In this document: positions 23,741 to 37,397 of the stretch, one piece after another
Layout: each line of letters opens with the position of its first letter
Numbering within the stretch: position 1 is the stretch's first letter
DNA from: Platycnemis pennipes
Lineage: Eukaryota > Arthropoda > Insecta > Odonata > Platycnemididae
Assembly (NCBI GenBank): GCA_933228895.1
Contig: OW121854.1
Location: 51,130,609-51,194,608, forward strand
Direction of reading: 5' to 3'
DNA: 64,000 nucleotides
Notes under the pieces: model-generated
What the model saw: the letters and a program-made list of their open reading frames with translations, nothing else
Told to the model about the DNA's origin: nothing
Database searches by the model: none
Program-made: the position numbers and the translations under genes

Positions 23741-26700
23741 ATTAATTCCTCTTCAAATTAAAAAACGTTTAAATTTAAGAAAAATTAATTGATACCATGT
23801 CCCCACCGTCACATGCACTAGCCTCTTCCTCGTACTTAACCGGAGAGGGATGAAGAAAACGTGAAAAGGGAGAATATTTGCCGAAATGGATTATTTGAGT
23901 ATGAAGACGGAGGAAATAGCTACTGAGTTCGTGATAGGAGATTTCTCTGGAAACTTGGCCGGAATCAGGGAGAGAAAGAATAAAAATGTCTGCAAAGCAT
24001 GTTAACGATATTATGCCGGCTGAGGTTTTGAGAGTCGTAAAATCCAGCTGATCATTCTCCCAATCGGTAGAGAATGTATGTTAATAATTATCGTAATGCC
24101 GAGGATGGATGATTTTCTCGATCCTCTAATCTCGCACCTTATAGCTCAGTCATCAGTACCTCAACATCACTAAATACGTCCATTTTACTACCACGAAATT
24201 CATACGTGACACGATTGGATGAATTACACTAGCTCATCGTTTGATTATATTTGTAATATAGCTCTTATTTTATCCATGTGCGTAGGAAATCGCTGATAAT
24301 GGCCTCAGTGCCATGATCAGTTTTATGAAAACCTGCTTTCCTAATTGGTTTTGAGGGTGATTTGCCCACATCTGCGTTTCCCAACCATCAGTGCTATCAG
24401 CCCAGGAAAGTAGTAATCGATACTCTTTGGTTTGAGTGCAGAATCAAGGTGGTAAAAGCTTTTAGTCATCCCGAGTAGTGCAATTAAGTAAGTTTTCAAG
24501 AACGCGGTTACCAGGTCAGCCTAATGGGGATTGGTTTTGTAAACCAAAATCCTTGGATTTGCGGAATACGTTTTGGAAATCCTCTGAAAAATCTTTTATT
24601 TGGCTTTCCTCCGGCGATGTTTCTTGCCAATTATCCCTAAATTAGTATCTCGCTCGTCCACGCGGAGTAGGTGCCGCTCTCGTTTATACCCTGTCGGGAA
24701 GTCAGAAAACGCCACTTTTAGGCCCTGGAGGTGACAGCTCCTGTCGAAGTAGAGAGAAATCCCAAGGCGACCTACGTCTATTTCTAGACTCAAAATCCAA
24801 GTCCCTTCTTCAAAACTTGCGGAGGACGGTGTAGGCTCAACCAACTCGGAGTGCTTGTTTTCCTTGTTTTCATCCACCTTCTTAAGGAAAAAGTACTGCT
24901 GTGAACTTTTCGAGGATCCGGTATTTCCCTGCACTTATTTGACATTGAGTTAACCTTGCTCGGTCAGTAATAAAACTGTTACAAAAATATTAGCGCACCC
25001 TCAATCCAGAAATGTTTAAAAACTTTCGTTTGGTGGTAGCATTCTTTAAAATGTTCTTATCGACTGTTTTTATGGGTCGTGCTTTTCGTACTATCGTCTC
25101 AGCGTTATTTTATTTGAATGAGTTGAGTCTGTTTTCTCTGCCGTGTAATCGCAGACTATGCGTAGGTACGTCATTACTCTTTTGTATCATTATTCATCCT
25201 AAAGATTGTTTAAAGGCAATATATGGTTAAGGAAAATGCGTTCCCAGTCACGATCATTTGTTGTGATTTATTATCGCCTCGTTCTATGCGTACGATTTTT
25301 CTCTTCTCTGCGGTCCTTTTCATTTTTCGTACCGAGAGTAATGTATAATTATTCACCGGGCTGAATGAGTAAGCTTTAGGAATAAACAAAATTTCAGAAT
25401 GTTTATTGAGTCCGTGAAATAACAACGGAAAACTAACAATTTCGGCCGAGTCTCAAATGTCAATATTTTATTTTGGTTTATATATATTTTTTGGGATTTT
25501 AAGCGCGAAATCACATGCATAGATAATGTAGCACGTAACTAAAAGTTCAAAGGTATGTTTCTGTCCTAATTTGAATGTCACAATTGAATTAATGAGTAAA
25601 ATGGCACCCTTTTAAAATCAATATTAGACTTCTTCAAATAAACAATCAAAGGGACTGATTATTCCGATTTTTTAGAGAAAAAATCGTCGAAAGTTGACTT
25701 TATGATGGCCTTTGAATGATTTGTACAAATAAAGCAGCTAAGTCAATTATAACCCGTTTGCATTTTGATTTTTAGTAAGTCTCTTAAGGATAATACAATA
25801 AAAGTATTGATTGTAAAATTAAATGGTAAATTACTAGTTTGTATTTTATTTGTTTCCTTTTTCGACCAGCATGTGCGTCTTTAAAAAAGCCTTTTTGTTA
25901 ATCAAGTTTTTTGCTGAACAACTTTTTGCTCTCGAAAAAGAAGTTTGTTTCAATGTAAAACGTGGCAGTCGCTTTAGCTAGCTGGTCCACTAAGAATAAA
26001 TTTTTCCAAAGTAGGATTGGTTAATTGAAAATGAAATTCGTCTTCCCTTGTTATCATTTCTGTTGTTCTCGCTACCAAGGCTCTTCTAGCTAATTCCGTG
26101 CTGGAGTCACTTTCTACTGAAGCCTTGACTATTTTTTGTTGCTATTTTGCAATAGAGTTGCCTCATAATAGCCTTGCCTGAGTTTGAATAATAGCGATTC
26201 ATCATGAACACACGAAAATGAGACCATTTTTGCAATTGGCCTTCAAACTACCAATCAATGCGCAGTTAATATTGGCCTCTGAATAAAAACTTAGATTTAG
26301 TTTCAGCCTCTAAACGAATGCTTTTTTTGTACAGTGGTGGCTGTAGCGTATGGAGTCATATATTTCAGTCAGCTACTAGCATAAAGAGATGTAGGAAGTA
26401 AAATGTCTACGTTGTAGTAAAGGGAGTAGAATGACTACATAAAAAACGCTTACCATTGTTTTAAATTATATCCTGGAAAAACTCTCAGAAATGTAATTTG
26501 CTTTTTTACTTAATTTACCTCAATAGTTGATGGATAGTTTATCTCTAGAAAGATTCTTCTATGTGACTTTGGGCACTTGATGGTGAAATTTAAAGCTTTA
26601 AGATTGAAATTTTCGGTGCTTTAATGATGGATTTTTTCCGTTGAATCACAGCTTTGCTTTGAAAATATTTGTATCGGATCTAAAAACAATTGTTGCAATT

Positions 26701-27490
26701 GCTTAGGGTTTGGACTCACATTTCTGTTGTTAAGCGTGGTATTTAGTCTGTCGGGTGAATATATATATATTTCGTCCTAAATTACCGTGTGACCTGTATG
26801 ATCTTTTTTCATCGAACTGACGACACATTAAACATTATAGAATCCCTTTTGTGCCGGAGATGTTCATCTCTGCGTGCTCCTTCAACTGAAGATTCGGTCT
26901 ATAATAGAAAATCCTCATCCTCAAGCCTCATTCCTGCCCTGAGAGTGCCCAAAAGCCGACGTCGAGAAAGTTGAGTTTTAAGTTAACAAAATCCCATTTA
27001 CCTCGAGCGAAAAATTGAATCAAGCGTCGTGGCCTGAGCTAAAAATTGAAAATGGAATCCAAGGGTGAAGAATGATTCCTTGCCTTGACGCGGATACAGT
27101 GAGAGCGGCGAGAATTTTTCTGGAGCTTCCCACCGCAGTGTTGGGGGCTGTGACGTAGCTTACGCGATAGTATATTCTAGCTGCCATCTGAGGTCCCGTC
27201 GGCGAAGTTGAGGGTCGAATTTCGGTCGGGCGTCCCTGCTGCTCGAAGGAGACTCATCGTTATTCCTTGGAAAAACGAGCGGAATAGCTTACACTAAGGT
27301 TTTTCTGCGCGACATCTCGTGAATCCTGAACGAGTGGCTTAGGACAAGTTTTGACAGATGTAGAAATGATGAGCGTGGGATTAAATTCTTTTAAACATGA
27401 TGCAACGGTGATTCACACATGATTTCCCTCCATCTCAAGAAATTATTTTTTCTGCATTTGAATTGCAGTCTCATTACAGTAGGAAACAGT
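23741..27490. other. Non-coding stretch, no gene recognised
   Basis: The sequence is AT-rich. A minus-strand ORF at 24596-24934 (112 codons) has no recognisable domain. A short (AT)n run lies near 26760. I see no exon of either flanking gene. Confidence 0.45.
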
Positions 27491-27819
27491 TTTTCGTGGT
27501 GGCTGTGGTACTGGCCTCCCATCCCAAGGGATCGGAATCAAATTCCATCAGTGGCGATGGTTTTGTTAATTCCACTGGTATCGCAATTTTTCTCAAGTGT
27601 GATATAGAGAGCACTTCAACCGCAGTATCTGTCCGTTGATTGAAGTTAAACCGTAGAACCCTCGGCACCTTTCGTAGAGAGTGAGCTATTGTTGACCGCG
27701 GATTTTTCTCCCCCCCTCGTCCACTCATAAAAAACTTACCACTTCCAAAATTACCCACCTAGTATTTAAGGCAAAAATTACCTCAGCTGTCGGTCGCCTC
27801 CCTCGGGAACAACAACATC
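27491..27819 (+). mobile_element. SINE family 1, full-length-like but diverged
   Basis: It has the head gtggtggctgtggtactggcc, a damaged B box (aatcaaattcc), the body blocks gagcacttcaa and ggcacctttcgtagagag, and an intact 3' end cctcagctgtcggtcgcctc. Confidence 0.8.
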
Positions 27820-28397
27820 AGTGATCGTTGCTGCCTCTATTTTGTGACTGGCGATGGCCGTCACATGCTTCTGCAAGATATCTCTCGTATGAAGCGACCT
27901 TCTTGAATTACTGTATTTTAATCGTGGTCCGAAATCCTATCCCACCTCTCCTCAATGCCGCAAATAAATTAAGTCATGGTTTCCCTCCCATTATGAGAGC
28001 AACTTATATTGGGCAAGTAACAATAGTGAAAACGTGATCAAGAGGCAAGACTGTTGATTTAGTCATTTCTAATTGTGTAAGGACCGTCTTGACTCCCCGA
28101 ACTGCGTCCTGTGCGAGGAATTGGGATACTGAAAGGAGTGAACTCCTTAGGTTGTATCTTTGCCTGCGTGCTTATTGGGAACTTGTCGATGATAACCCCG
28201 ATGCTCCTGTATTCGTAGGAACCAGAAAGAAGCTGGGATCAGAATTTTTAATGTAGATGCTTGTAATTTATAACACGTATGTTTCGCTCGCTGGATACCT
28301 GTCGTTACGTTTAATAGGAGAAGCGACAGACTATTGATGTCATATGCTCAGTTAGGTATCCGCGGGTACGTGTGTATATTTGGGATTTTTGAAATTG

Positions 28398-28545
28398 GAG
28401 CAAGGGTGGAGAGAAATTCGGCGGAGGCATTGGCCTGCTAATCCTCAGATTACTGTGCTATATGGTGTGCTGAACTAGTGCTCTCCTCGCGGGTCTCAGA
28501 TAGGGACCGAACTTCCTCTGAGTAATGTCTGTTATGGCTAGGAAT
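28398..28545 (-). mobile_element. SINE family 1 fragment, minus orientation
   Basis: On the minus strand agagcactagttcagcac, aggccaatgcctccgccg and tttctctccacccttgc match the middle and 3' body of family 1. The head and the extreme 3' end are missing. Confidence 0.6.
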
Positions 28546-29671
28546 GGAATGTGGGTCGTCAGGGTGAATGATGCCATGTCGGCATTAGCCACTACATCAA
28601 ATCCATCCCCTATTGATCATTGCTAATATCGTTATTGCCATCGCAATTTTCGTGCATAATAGTACTTATGCAACTAACCTACTCTACGGACGCTAGTTAT
28701 TTCCCAAAAAGAATAGAAGATAGAATAATAATATAAATAATAAAAAATAGAAGATAAAGATAGAATTTTGAGAAGCGGTGCCCGTTTCTTCGAAAATGAG
28801 GTATTACACGTCATGACAAATTTAAAAAATCATAAAAAATTGTACACCTTTTTTTAATTTTTTTTTTCCTTCTCTGTGTGGTGTCATCGCACGTTGCTCC
28901 TTCCTTTGTGGGTTTTGACCTCATGTACAATTGGAGAAATCCCTTTCACCTCTTTAGAATGCACTTTCGGGCCCAAATCGAATCGATATAGCGCTGCGGA
29001 AGATGCGATGAGGATGCACCCAGGATGTGGGATGGTGGCGAGGCTTGTTTCACACGCCCCCACCGCTCTTTCAAGTTGATGGAATACTCGAATGCTTAAA
29101 GGAAACTTCGGAGGCATTCCTCATCTTGGGCGCCTGGCGACACTAATGCATCCACGGCGTGCATCTCCGCGGCGGTTGTCGACTTGACGCCAAGCGAAGC
29201 GCGAAAAATTCCGTTAAGTAACCGCAACAGTTTTCTCATATCTAGGCGTGGATGGCAGGGGCTGGGTAATTTTTTGCTGTTGTCCCTCTTTCCTAAGTCG
29301 TTTTCTCCCGTGTTTTTTTATCCGAGACGCCTATGAGGTCATTAATATAAGTCGTAGCTCTGATTTTCCATCCTCGCCTCTTCCCCCATAATGCTCCGTA
29401 ATATTAATGCCCAGCCGAAATTAGGTATCGCTTATAATGGGCTCACCTTTTTGTTTGTGAATGATAGAACAGAAATGCTGCATGAATACCACATTTATTT
29501 CCCAGTACTGTTATTTATTCATTAGTTATTAATGTCTCTCTTCTTTTTCTTTATTTCTCTCAAGCACTGTAACGGTGAACTCCCCCATCCCAATAGCGCA
29601 TGGTAACATTTAGCATTACAAAATGTATGGACGGCACCTAAAGTGGTTGAAGTTTCCTACCTAATCTTGCC
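28546..29671. other. Non-coding stretch, no gene recognised
   Basis: It includes A-rich low-complexity sequence at 28700-28770 (agaatagaagataga-like units). Two overlapping ORFs on opposite strands at about 28880-29117 have no recognisable family. Confidence 0.45.
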
Positions 29672-29976
29672 GGGGTATCGGGTGGGTGTGAGGCTGGAGC
29701 ACTGACCCTCTTCTCTAGTGCCCGATTGGAATACCGGTGACGGCTGGATTTTCATTTGTATACCGGTGCCTTCTTGAGTGCTGCATGGAGAGTAGTGTAG
29801 TTCCTTGTCCTCTGGATAGGACGTAATGTGGGCCCCTGGGCGCTTTCCGCTAAGAGAAGGCCAATGTCGACGTCGCCTGTTCCCTGAAAAATTCCCAGCA
29901 TCGCTCAGTTACCCACCCATCAGAAATAGCGCAAATGACCTTATTAGCCGGTCGCCTCGCTCAAATGACTACTGCC
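29672..29976 (+). mobile_element. SINE family 1, near full length
   Basis: The diverged head ggtgtgaggctggagcactg and B box gattggaataccgg precede the body block gcgctttccgctaagagaagg and the 3' end gcgcaaatgaccttattagc then cggtcgcctcgctcaaatga. Confidence 0.75.
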
Positions 29977-31025
29977 ACGCACTCTCCCGCCAAGAGCTCT
30001 CCCGGGGATAAGCCGCGGATGGGTGGTGCGAGGGGTGTATGGTGCTGGACGGGAAGCTAGGGGGGGTGGAGAGAGAAGGGGTTGTCGCGCGCACCGCGGG
30101 ATCATTATTATGCTTAAAGTGGGGCGTCTTCCTTCTCTATTAATTCCCCCACCTTTGCACGGAGAAATCCCACCCGCCGCCCTCCGGTCCGCGCTGCCTG
30201 CCGTGGTGCTGGAGGAGAAGACGCCGGTGCGGGAGGGATGGTTGCATTTTTAATCGCGCAGGCTCCCTGAGTGTAAGCGTTCGGGATGGGGGAGAGTTTT
30301 AGTAGTTTTTATTTCGCGCTTGCGGTGTGCTCGTTGGGAACGGGATGTGAGAGAGAGGGGAGGGAGAGGTTTCGGTTGGGAAGAGGGAAATGTGGAGCAA
30401 CGTGGAGCCGTAAATGCATGGGTAGTCGGAGGAGCTTCGCGTGAAGGAGAAGCGTAACTCGTCTCCTCGAAACTTTTTTAAGGCCTTACCTGGAACTCGT
30501 CCCATCCCCTCGGCGCGGCCTCCGCTCTTTCTTTTTCCACTTTCGAGGGCCGAGTATGGGTAAAAAGGGAGGAATGGTGCATTCTTCAAATAAATCTTTT
30601 GGGAGCAGGAAGGGCAAACTTCACTTGCCCTAGTCTCTCGCCGCGGTGGTGTCACGGTGCGGGAAGGCATAGGCTGCGTGGGATGTTGTGCGCGGATGTT
30701 AGCAAAAGGACCAGGAATCCTCAAGCGGTGGGGAAAATCGGGGAATCTCATAAATGTTCTCATTCCATCTAAAGTCAGGGTATTCGGAGAATATGCTCTA
30801 ACTGTCCTCTTAAATTTACCACGTAGACCTATCCTGATCGTCTCAGTTTAATCCACTTCCTACTTAGCTTAACGGTGTTCAGCATGACCTAGTGGAACTG
30901 CGAAATTAGAAGTTTACGCTTTGAAAAGTTCATTCGTTTATTGAAATGCAAAAGTAATATAGCTGACGGAAGAACTTATTATTGCGCCAGGCGTTAATAA
31001 GTAATAGTGATATTTGTATGTTCGG
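29977..31025. other. GC-rich patch without recognised gene
   Basis: The part at 30000-30660 is markedly G+C and CpG rich and gives overlapping ORFs on both strands, including a 154-codon minus ORF with no recognisable domain. It could be a regulatory or promoter-like island. I see no exon. Confidence 0.4.
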
Positions 31026-31343
31026 ATCGAGTTGGTGTGGTGGATTGAGTTCTGGCCTCCTATCCGGAGTTCCCGGGTTCGAATCCCGGCATTGATGGAG
31101 AGTTATCGTTTGAATACTGGTCCAGATTTGAGTGCTATGTAGAAAGCACTTCAAGCTCAGAAACACCCTCCGTTAAACCTTGGACCCCGTGGCGCTTTTC
31201 GTTAACAGCAGAGTGATGCCGACTTCGGGCTTCAGTCTTCCTCTGCACCTTGAAGAATTCCTCCCTCTGCCCGAATTTCCATCTCTCCTATACGGCGGAA
31301 ATGATCGAAGCCGTCGCTCGCTTATCCCAATTGACTACTGCTA
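31026..31343 (+). mobile_element. SINE family 1, near full length with intact B box
   Basis: The head shows an exact RNA polymerase III B box (ggttcgaatcc) in ccgggttcgaatcccggc. The body follows with agaaagcacttcaagctcag and gcgcttttcgttaacagcag, and the 3' end is diverged (gaagccgtcgctcgcttatc). Confidence 0.85.
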
Positions 31344-34300
31344 ACTTAGGATGTGCTAGTGAATAGTACAAACTATTCTTATACTCATGTTGTGCTGGTG
31401 TCCTTTAAAGTGCACATCTTCGAAAGTTCATGGCCCCTGCCAAGGTTGATTGCGACTTCTTTGGACCGGAAGTTGTTATTTTTTTATAGTTTCCTTTGAA
31501 TAAATATGTTTTTCAGGCTAAGGGTGTAAAAGCTCGGAGGATCTCGGAAAAACTGGAAAAATCAGAGAAATCTTATGGAATTTTTACTTTCCATTTTCCG
31601 CCGAATCCACGACATCTGTGAGTGTTTGTATATGTATATCTCTTTCCTTTTCCGGGGCGGTCGGGCGAGTGGAAATATTTGGCGGTCGGCGTTCATCTTT
31701 TTTTTTTCGTCTTTCGCTCTCCGCTGCGTCTTCGGCAGATCAGCCCCTCCCACTCACCACCTCTCCCTCCCTCCTCTCCCCCATCATTTCCTTCCTCTTC
31801 TTTGAATCCCTCTCCTTCTCCCCCCCCCCCCCTCCCCCTCCCCTTCGGCAGTTTCTCCCGACTCACTTATTCACGGCGGTCGGAGATTTCTCGCGCCCCT
31901 GAATCCCCGCTCCGTCATTTCGCGGAGAGTTTTGAAGAGACCGGAAAGAGCTCCGCCGGAACCACGGGCACTTCGAGGACGAGGGGGCGGGGGTGCATAA
32001 TGGAGAGATGAGTAGGAAGATGGTCTCTCCTTCCCGGGATCTCTTCACCTCGATGCACCGGCTATGTGCTCCCACCGCTTGGAGGAAGGGCCACGGTGCT
32101 TCACGCCCCGCTTTTTATGTTCAACCTGTTTCGCGGAATTTCGTTTCGCATCGAGGAGTGCTTTGCTTGCGGTCCCTCCAACAGCTCTTGCCCCGCGAAT
32201 ATAAATGTGGGACTCACGGCTTTAGCTAAACGCTGTTCGTTACAGTCTGATTGCTTGAAAGGCCTTTTATAAGGTTAATTGAGGCTTTGTAATTATCTTT
32301 AATGGTGTTCCGACGGTTCATGATTACAGCTATGTTTCGGTGGATGTGAAGTTAAATGTGGTATCAAATTAGCAGAGTATTCGTTAAAATCATATTCTTT
32401 AAATATTTTTGTCCATTTTTCTTCATGCGTCCATCCTGTCTTCGTCCCATGAAAAATGGATATCCTTTTTCGCCTCTCCCACGTTTGTCGCACCTTTCAT
32501 CGTGGTCGTCAATGTCATTTTCATCGATAATCTTCTTCTTCCCCCTTCCGTCTTCCATTTTCCTTAGGCAACTTTCCTTAACATCGTCTAGCTCAGCGTT
32601 CCTCTGCCTTTCCATATTTCTCCAAGCACGGATCTCAGCCGCCACTATTTTATAGTCATCCTTCTTCCTTAATGTCCCCATTCCAGAGCTTATGGATAAA
32701 TCCTTACTCTCATTAAATTCTTCCCTAATCTTGACATCCTCTCTTCAGCGTTTCGGTAATCTCGTTTTCTGATAAGCGTCTTTTTCCGTTACGCGAATAC
32801 ACTTATATTAACTGTGATGATTTGCAAAAATGTTGATCTTGTAATGACAACTTCTTGAATTTAGAGCCTCTGCCAAATTTACCTACTATACTGAACATCG
32901 ATTTCTCGAGGAATCATTCCTAATCTTTTCGGTGGAATCAGTGCTCCTTCTTTGGCATTGTCGCTATCGTTAACAGTTACGCAAACTCCTCCTGAAGCGC
33001 AGGTCTCGCAATAGCCTACCTAACCACTCTCTCTACTGGCAGGCATTGATAATTTTAAGCGCATAGCAAAATGGAGAAATCCACTCTCATTTTAACTCTC
33101 CTGGGTGCAATTAGAAATATGCGGTAACATGAACGCACGTCTTGTGAAGGTCTTTTATTAGCTCAAGATCTGCTAACATCAAGGATGTAAGATATAAAGA
33201 ATATGAGCATTATTTGGACTGGCTTCCATTCTCTCGCATACCCGCTCTGTAAATCAGTGCAATAAAAACTCAGGAATCCAAGAATTTAGCTGTGGAAATA
33301 TTTGTTGCATATTTACCCAACGTGAGTGCCATTGTATCAGTGGATCACGAGTAGTGCTTTCCGTTTCAAGATGGGAAAGCGCCATGATTTTGTTTCTTCG
33401 AAAGCACGTGCCCTGCCGAAAAATTACGTCCCTGAACTTGCTAAACTCCTATCCAGAAGCTTCCTTATCAACTCCAATATTTTAATATCTTAAATTAAAC
33501 CTTACTACTATTTACTTTAAGGCAGGAGTTGATTTTGCCGTGAGTGGAAGGAAATATTGCTAAAGATTTCCAAAGTGTTGAAATGGGATATCTTTCATCT
33601 TAAAAGGTTCTTTCAATTTTTCAATGTGTTCAGTTTTTTTGTGAAATAGTCTTAGCTCTTGTGATTTTTTCTGGCCCTGCACGTATTTTCCACGGACGAA
33701 ATAATTGTACCTATGAAATGGAAGAATCAGTTTTTACGTGGACAGACCCATTTAATCCAAATATTTTTCCCAAGCGATCCTTTCCCTTAAGTACCTTCGC
33801 ATTATTTCTAGAGCAAGCATAAAAGTAGAAGGGCATAAACTTCAGTATGAGGTGTATTTTAGCTACTTTTTCTGGATAGTGGCTGAATATTTGTATCGCA
33901 CATTCAGTGCTCAAAGGTGTATTGCTTTCATAAATAGTTGTGGATTATGCGAAGTTAAAAAAAACAAGTAAACGTGTGGCACATACTTGTATCCTGCTGT
34001 TTAGGAATATTAGGAAAATATTGTGTGTCTATTTTATCTTACCTCAACCGATAGAAAAAAATGATAATATTAATAGAAAGTCTATGGCTTATTGCCCATT
34101 GCTCGATAGTTAAGACTCTTTGTCATGTAAGCGACCCCCTGATTATTGCGAAGGAATTTTAGAATGACATCAAATAATGAGTGAATGGATATAATATAAT
34201 GAATTAAGCATATCATGTTTTAGCTTTGATATTTTTAGGCTGGAGTTTTGAGAAAAGGTTCGGGTTGTAACTCCCTTTTGGTCTTCATGTAAGGCGAAGT

Positions 34301-34499
34301 TACCCTGACATTCAATTCTTTTTCGACCATTAAATCTCCTGATCTGCTAGTCTAGTCAATTGCTGAAACAGGTTAGACAGCTATGATGAATTTGTCTCCG
34401 TTACTGCTGCGAGGAAGCTCTTATTCTAAACTTTTTAAAATAAAATTGAATGTTTCAGGGGTTACTCTATGGAATTTGCTTTAATGAATAACACATAAT
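31344..34499. other. Gene-poor stretch with a CpG-rich patch and a C/T tract
   Basis: A pyrimidine tract (31740-31860, with a run of about 13 C) and a CpG-rich patch to about 32230 give overlapping ORFs that I regard as composition artefacts. The remainder is AT-rich without recognisable exons. Confidence 0.45.
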
Positions 34500-34570
34500 G
34501 CATGATGAATGATAGAATAAACTTTGAAATAATTGTGAAAATACAAAGTTTATTCTATCATTCATTATGC
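34500..34570. repeat. Near-perfect hairpin, 27-nt arms, 17-nt loop
   Basis: Arms 34500-34526 and 34544-34570 pair at 26 of 27 positions. The total size of 71 nt is in the range of a miRNA precursor, but pairing this perfect is more typical of a MITE remnant or siRNA source. No known miRNA sequence was recognised. Confidence 0.85.
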
Positions 34571-35940
34571 TTTTTTCAAATATTATAATTGATGACAGTC
34601 ATCATTTTTTCAAAAATGTTGCTGTTATAAGGTGCAGTATTTTTATCGGCTGCATTGCTCTTCTAGGAATTAAATGAGGAAGTGCACTTCAACTATCAGT
34701 TTCAGAGTGCATTTCTATTTGTTATCCTGTTGGGGTGTCATTGCTGTCAAGTCACAGTAATTCCTTCGCCACTAGTGATAAACTCGAGTGTTTTGTGCTA
34801 AAAGTAATTCCTGAAATACGGAGATCCGCGACATAAATTCTCGAATTTCATTACAGTTCTTGAAGAATGTGAAGCATCGGCGTGGTCGTAAAGAAACATT
34901 ATTTTAGCTCAAGTGTACCGGGGCAAACTGTTTCTATTCTAATTTTTCTTCTTGTTTTCCGTACTCCTAAATTCTCGATGCAGCCTCTACTGAATTGCAT
35001 CGGGCGGTGCTCTTGAAAAATAGGAGCCCTAACCAAGATTTATCGTTTTTTAGCCATTAACCGCCGCGACATTGGTATGGCACGTTTTCTCCATCCGACC
35101 GCAATGTTTTTTTTTTATTCCGGGCATTTTTCTCCCGCATCTTCCCTTTCCCAACACCACGGGTGCATTTTTTCCTCGCTCTCTTTAGGGATACGTCGTA
35201 AGCCGTGGTTGAAATCGTTCTTTATTCTTCCCGCTACCCCTTCCGACTTCTCTAACTCAACAATTCTTCAGCCTTTCCGCGATCCCGACTTGATTATTGT
35301 GTTTATCGACGTACCGCCGCGGAGATGCAGGGCCGAGTGCCCGCCTCGGGACTTGAGTTTTCTCGTGTGCTGGTTCGGGGCGCGTTCCGGTCCCGCGGAA
35401 GCAGTAAGTCAGTCGGTGAAGGTCGGGCGAGCGGGATGGCGGGTTCACGAGCCCCAGAGGGTCGGGAAGATTAAAGGTGCGCTCTCGCGTTCGTCTGCCG
35501 TCTCCGACTCGGTTTCCACCCCTACAAAATGGGTCGAACAACGGGGTGGAAAACAGTGGGTTCGCCCTCCCTAGGGGGTTGACTCGGCTCCATTCAGAGA
35601 AAGCGAGATGAGCCCCAGAAGCATAATCATATGCAGTATCTTTGGTTTTTCACGGTTAGAAGAAGGCTTCCCTGGTGCCCTTGGGGATCACCAATCCAGT
35701 ATATTTGTCGGATTAATATGTATTGAGGTGACGGGAGTTATTTCTCCGAAGCGAATTTTAACCACCATAATTCATTCCGTTATCCTAATTCTTTCTTCTA
35801 GTGAATTGATATGTATTCTTGGCATCTAAAATGCATATCCTTTTCCCCCCTCCTCTCCACCTGTCCACCTTTCTCCCTTCTATAGCGGTAATAAAGGTTC
35901 TATTCCCCTTTATGCGTTATTTATTTGATGTACCAAACCA
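34571..35940. other. Non-coding stretch with GC-rich patch
   Basis: The GC-rich part at 35080-35600 yields a 165-codon plus ORF and a 94-codon minus ORF, neither with a recognisable domain. I call no gene. Confidence 0.4.
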
Positions 35941-36100
35941 GCTGTTGTTGCCAGGTTGGTATCGTGCCCTCTTGGTAACCCAAGAGGCGCAGGTTCGTCC
36001 CGCCAAGATTATGAATTTAGTACTTATGATTAAAATTCCAGATTAGAAGGTGGGGTATAACCTTAGCCGATGGAGCACCTAAAAACTCAAGACTACTATC
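35941..36100 (+). mobile_element. SINE family 2 copy
   Basis: A tRNA-like head (ccaggttggtatcgtgcc, then aggcgcaggttcgtcc as B box) is followed by the family tail taaccttagccgatggagca, then cctaaaaactcaagactac. The same head-tail pair is found at 37220-37397 and 49836-49990. Confidence 0.75.
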
Positions 36101-37219
36101 AATTGGATTTACTTAACACCTTTTTTTGTCGTTCATTCTGGCCATATTACCTTATCCAAATCATAAACTCGCAGGTAATAGATATCTAAATAAAAATAGT
36201 GTTCAAGTACTTAAAAATGCTCGTAAAAGTATTGAAAGTCAATGCACTTGCTCATAGCAGTATGTGTGGCATATTTCAGTTAAGCGTAGTCTTTATTTTA
36301 CAGGTTTGTGTTTATATTTTAGGGTAAAGATTCTTTGATTTCTCTTTTTCTGTAAAAAAAAATTATAACTGTAGAAGTCATGATCTAGAATGAATCCTAC
36401 TGCCATACAAATACCGGCGTCTCCGCTTCTCCAACACTCTCTCCTTCAACTAATCCTTGAATATCTGGATGATCGTGCCGTTATGTACGGCATCAATCAT
36501 TTCAGAATAAAAGTCGGGATAGTCGTGAGCTTTACTCTGCTCTTTTGTTGCAATGGTTCCTCCGTTTTCGAAGTGAATTCTAAATCTGATGGCCCAGTAT
36601 GAATCAGCGAGCTATCAGTCAAATTGCATTTTAAAAGTGTTCATGCCTTTTAGATTTAAGTACCCCATAGAAATCCTTTTTCACCCATCTATGCAGAGAG
36701 GGTATAGGTACACCTAGCGTAATACGCATTTGAGGTAATGGTGGTGAGATAGCCTGGGAGAGGAATGAAAAAGGAAAGTAACGTGATGGTTTGGAAGAGA
36801 TAGGACGGGAACTAGCCGCTGCCATCGCTGCGCAGGCACGTTGCCGTGCTTGCCATTAAATTTAGCGCGGGTCAGATGTGCGGAATAACCGTAACAGTTG
36901 GAGCATCTAAAACCCAAGCGTACTCTGCCAGAAAAGACGGCATGCTCGAGCTGAGTAGAGGAGTGGAAGGCAAAAACCGCTGGAGAAGAAACACCACGAA
37001 CCTGTGGTGTGATGGTAAATTATTGGAAGTTTTTAAAGTGTGGACGATGGACCTCAAGTCAAAAAGAATTGTCCTAGTTTCTTGTTTTGCTTGCATCCAC
37101 GTTACCATTATTTGTTTCTACCACATCGAAAATATCGCAAATGTCTCCCATTCAAAATAATATTCATTTTTGTTTTATAGATTGTAAATTTCAAGTTTAG
37201 TGGCGTAGATTTTTTTTAA
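36101..37219. other. Non-coding stretch with a SINE family 2 tail fragment
   Basis: At 36878-36930 the text ggaataaccgtaacagttgg followed by agcatctaaaacccaag matches the 3' tail of SINE family 2 without its head. The rest shows no recognised feature. Confidence 0.5.
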
Positions 37220-37397
37220 CGCCCGTACCGATGGTCAGATTGGTAACAGCCTGACAATCCAAAGGTCGCGGCTTCGAACCTCGCCTCGTATATGATGTTT
37301 TTTTGTTTCAGATTTAGACCTACATTTAAATTGAGTTAGACGGTGCGACGTAATCTTAGCAGTTAGAGCGCCTTTAAAAACTTATTATACTACTAGT
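37220..37397 (+). mobile_element. SINE family 2 copy
   Basis: The head is gtcagattggtaacagcctg with B-box region cggcttcgaacctcg. The body contains atttagacctac and the tail acggtgcgacgtaatcttag, then cagttagagcgcc, ending near a tactac motif. Confidence 0.75.

Noticed and set aside
31026..31095. tRNA gene with perfect B box
   Set aside because: It is the head of SINE family 1; the family body follows directly and no cloverleaf closes.
34500..34570. Calling the hairpin a miRNA gene
   Set aside because: The pairing is nearly perfect, no known miRNA was recognised and no expression data are available; reported only as a hairpin.
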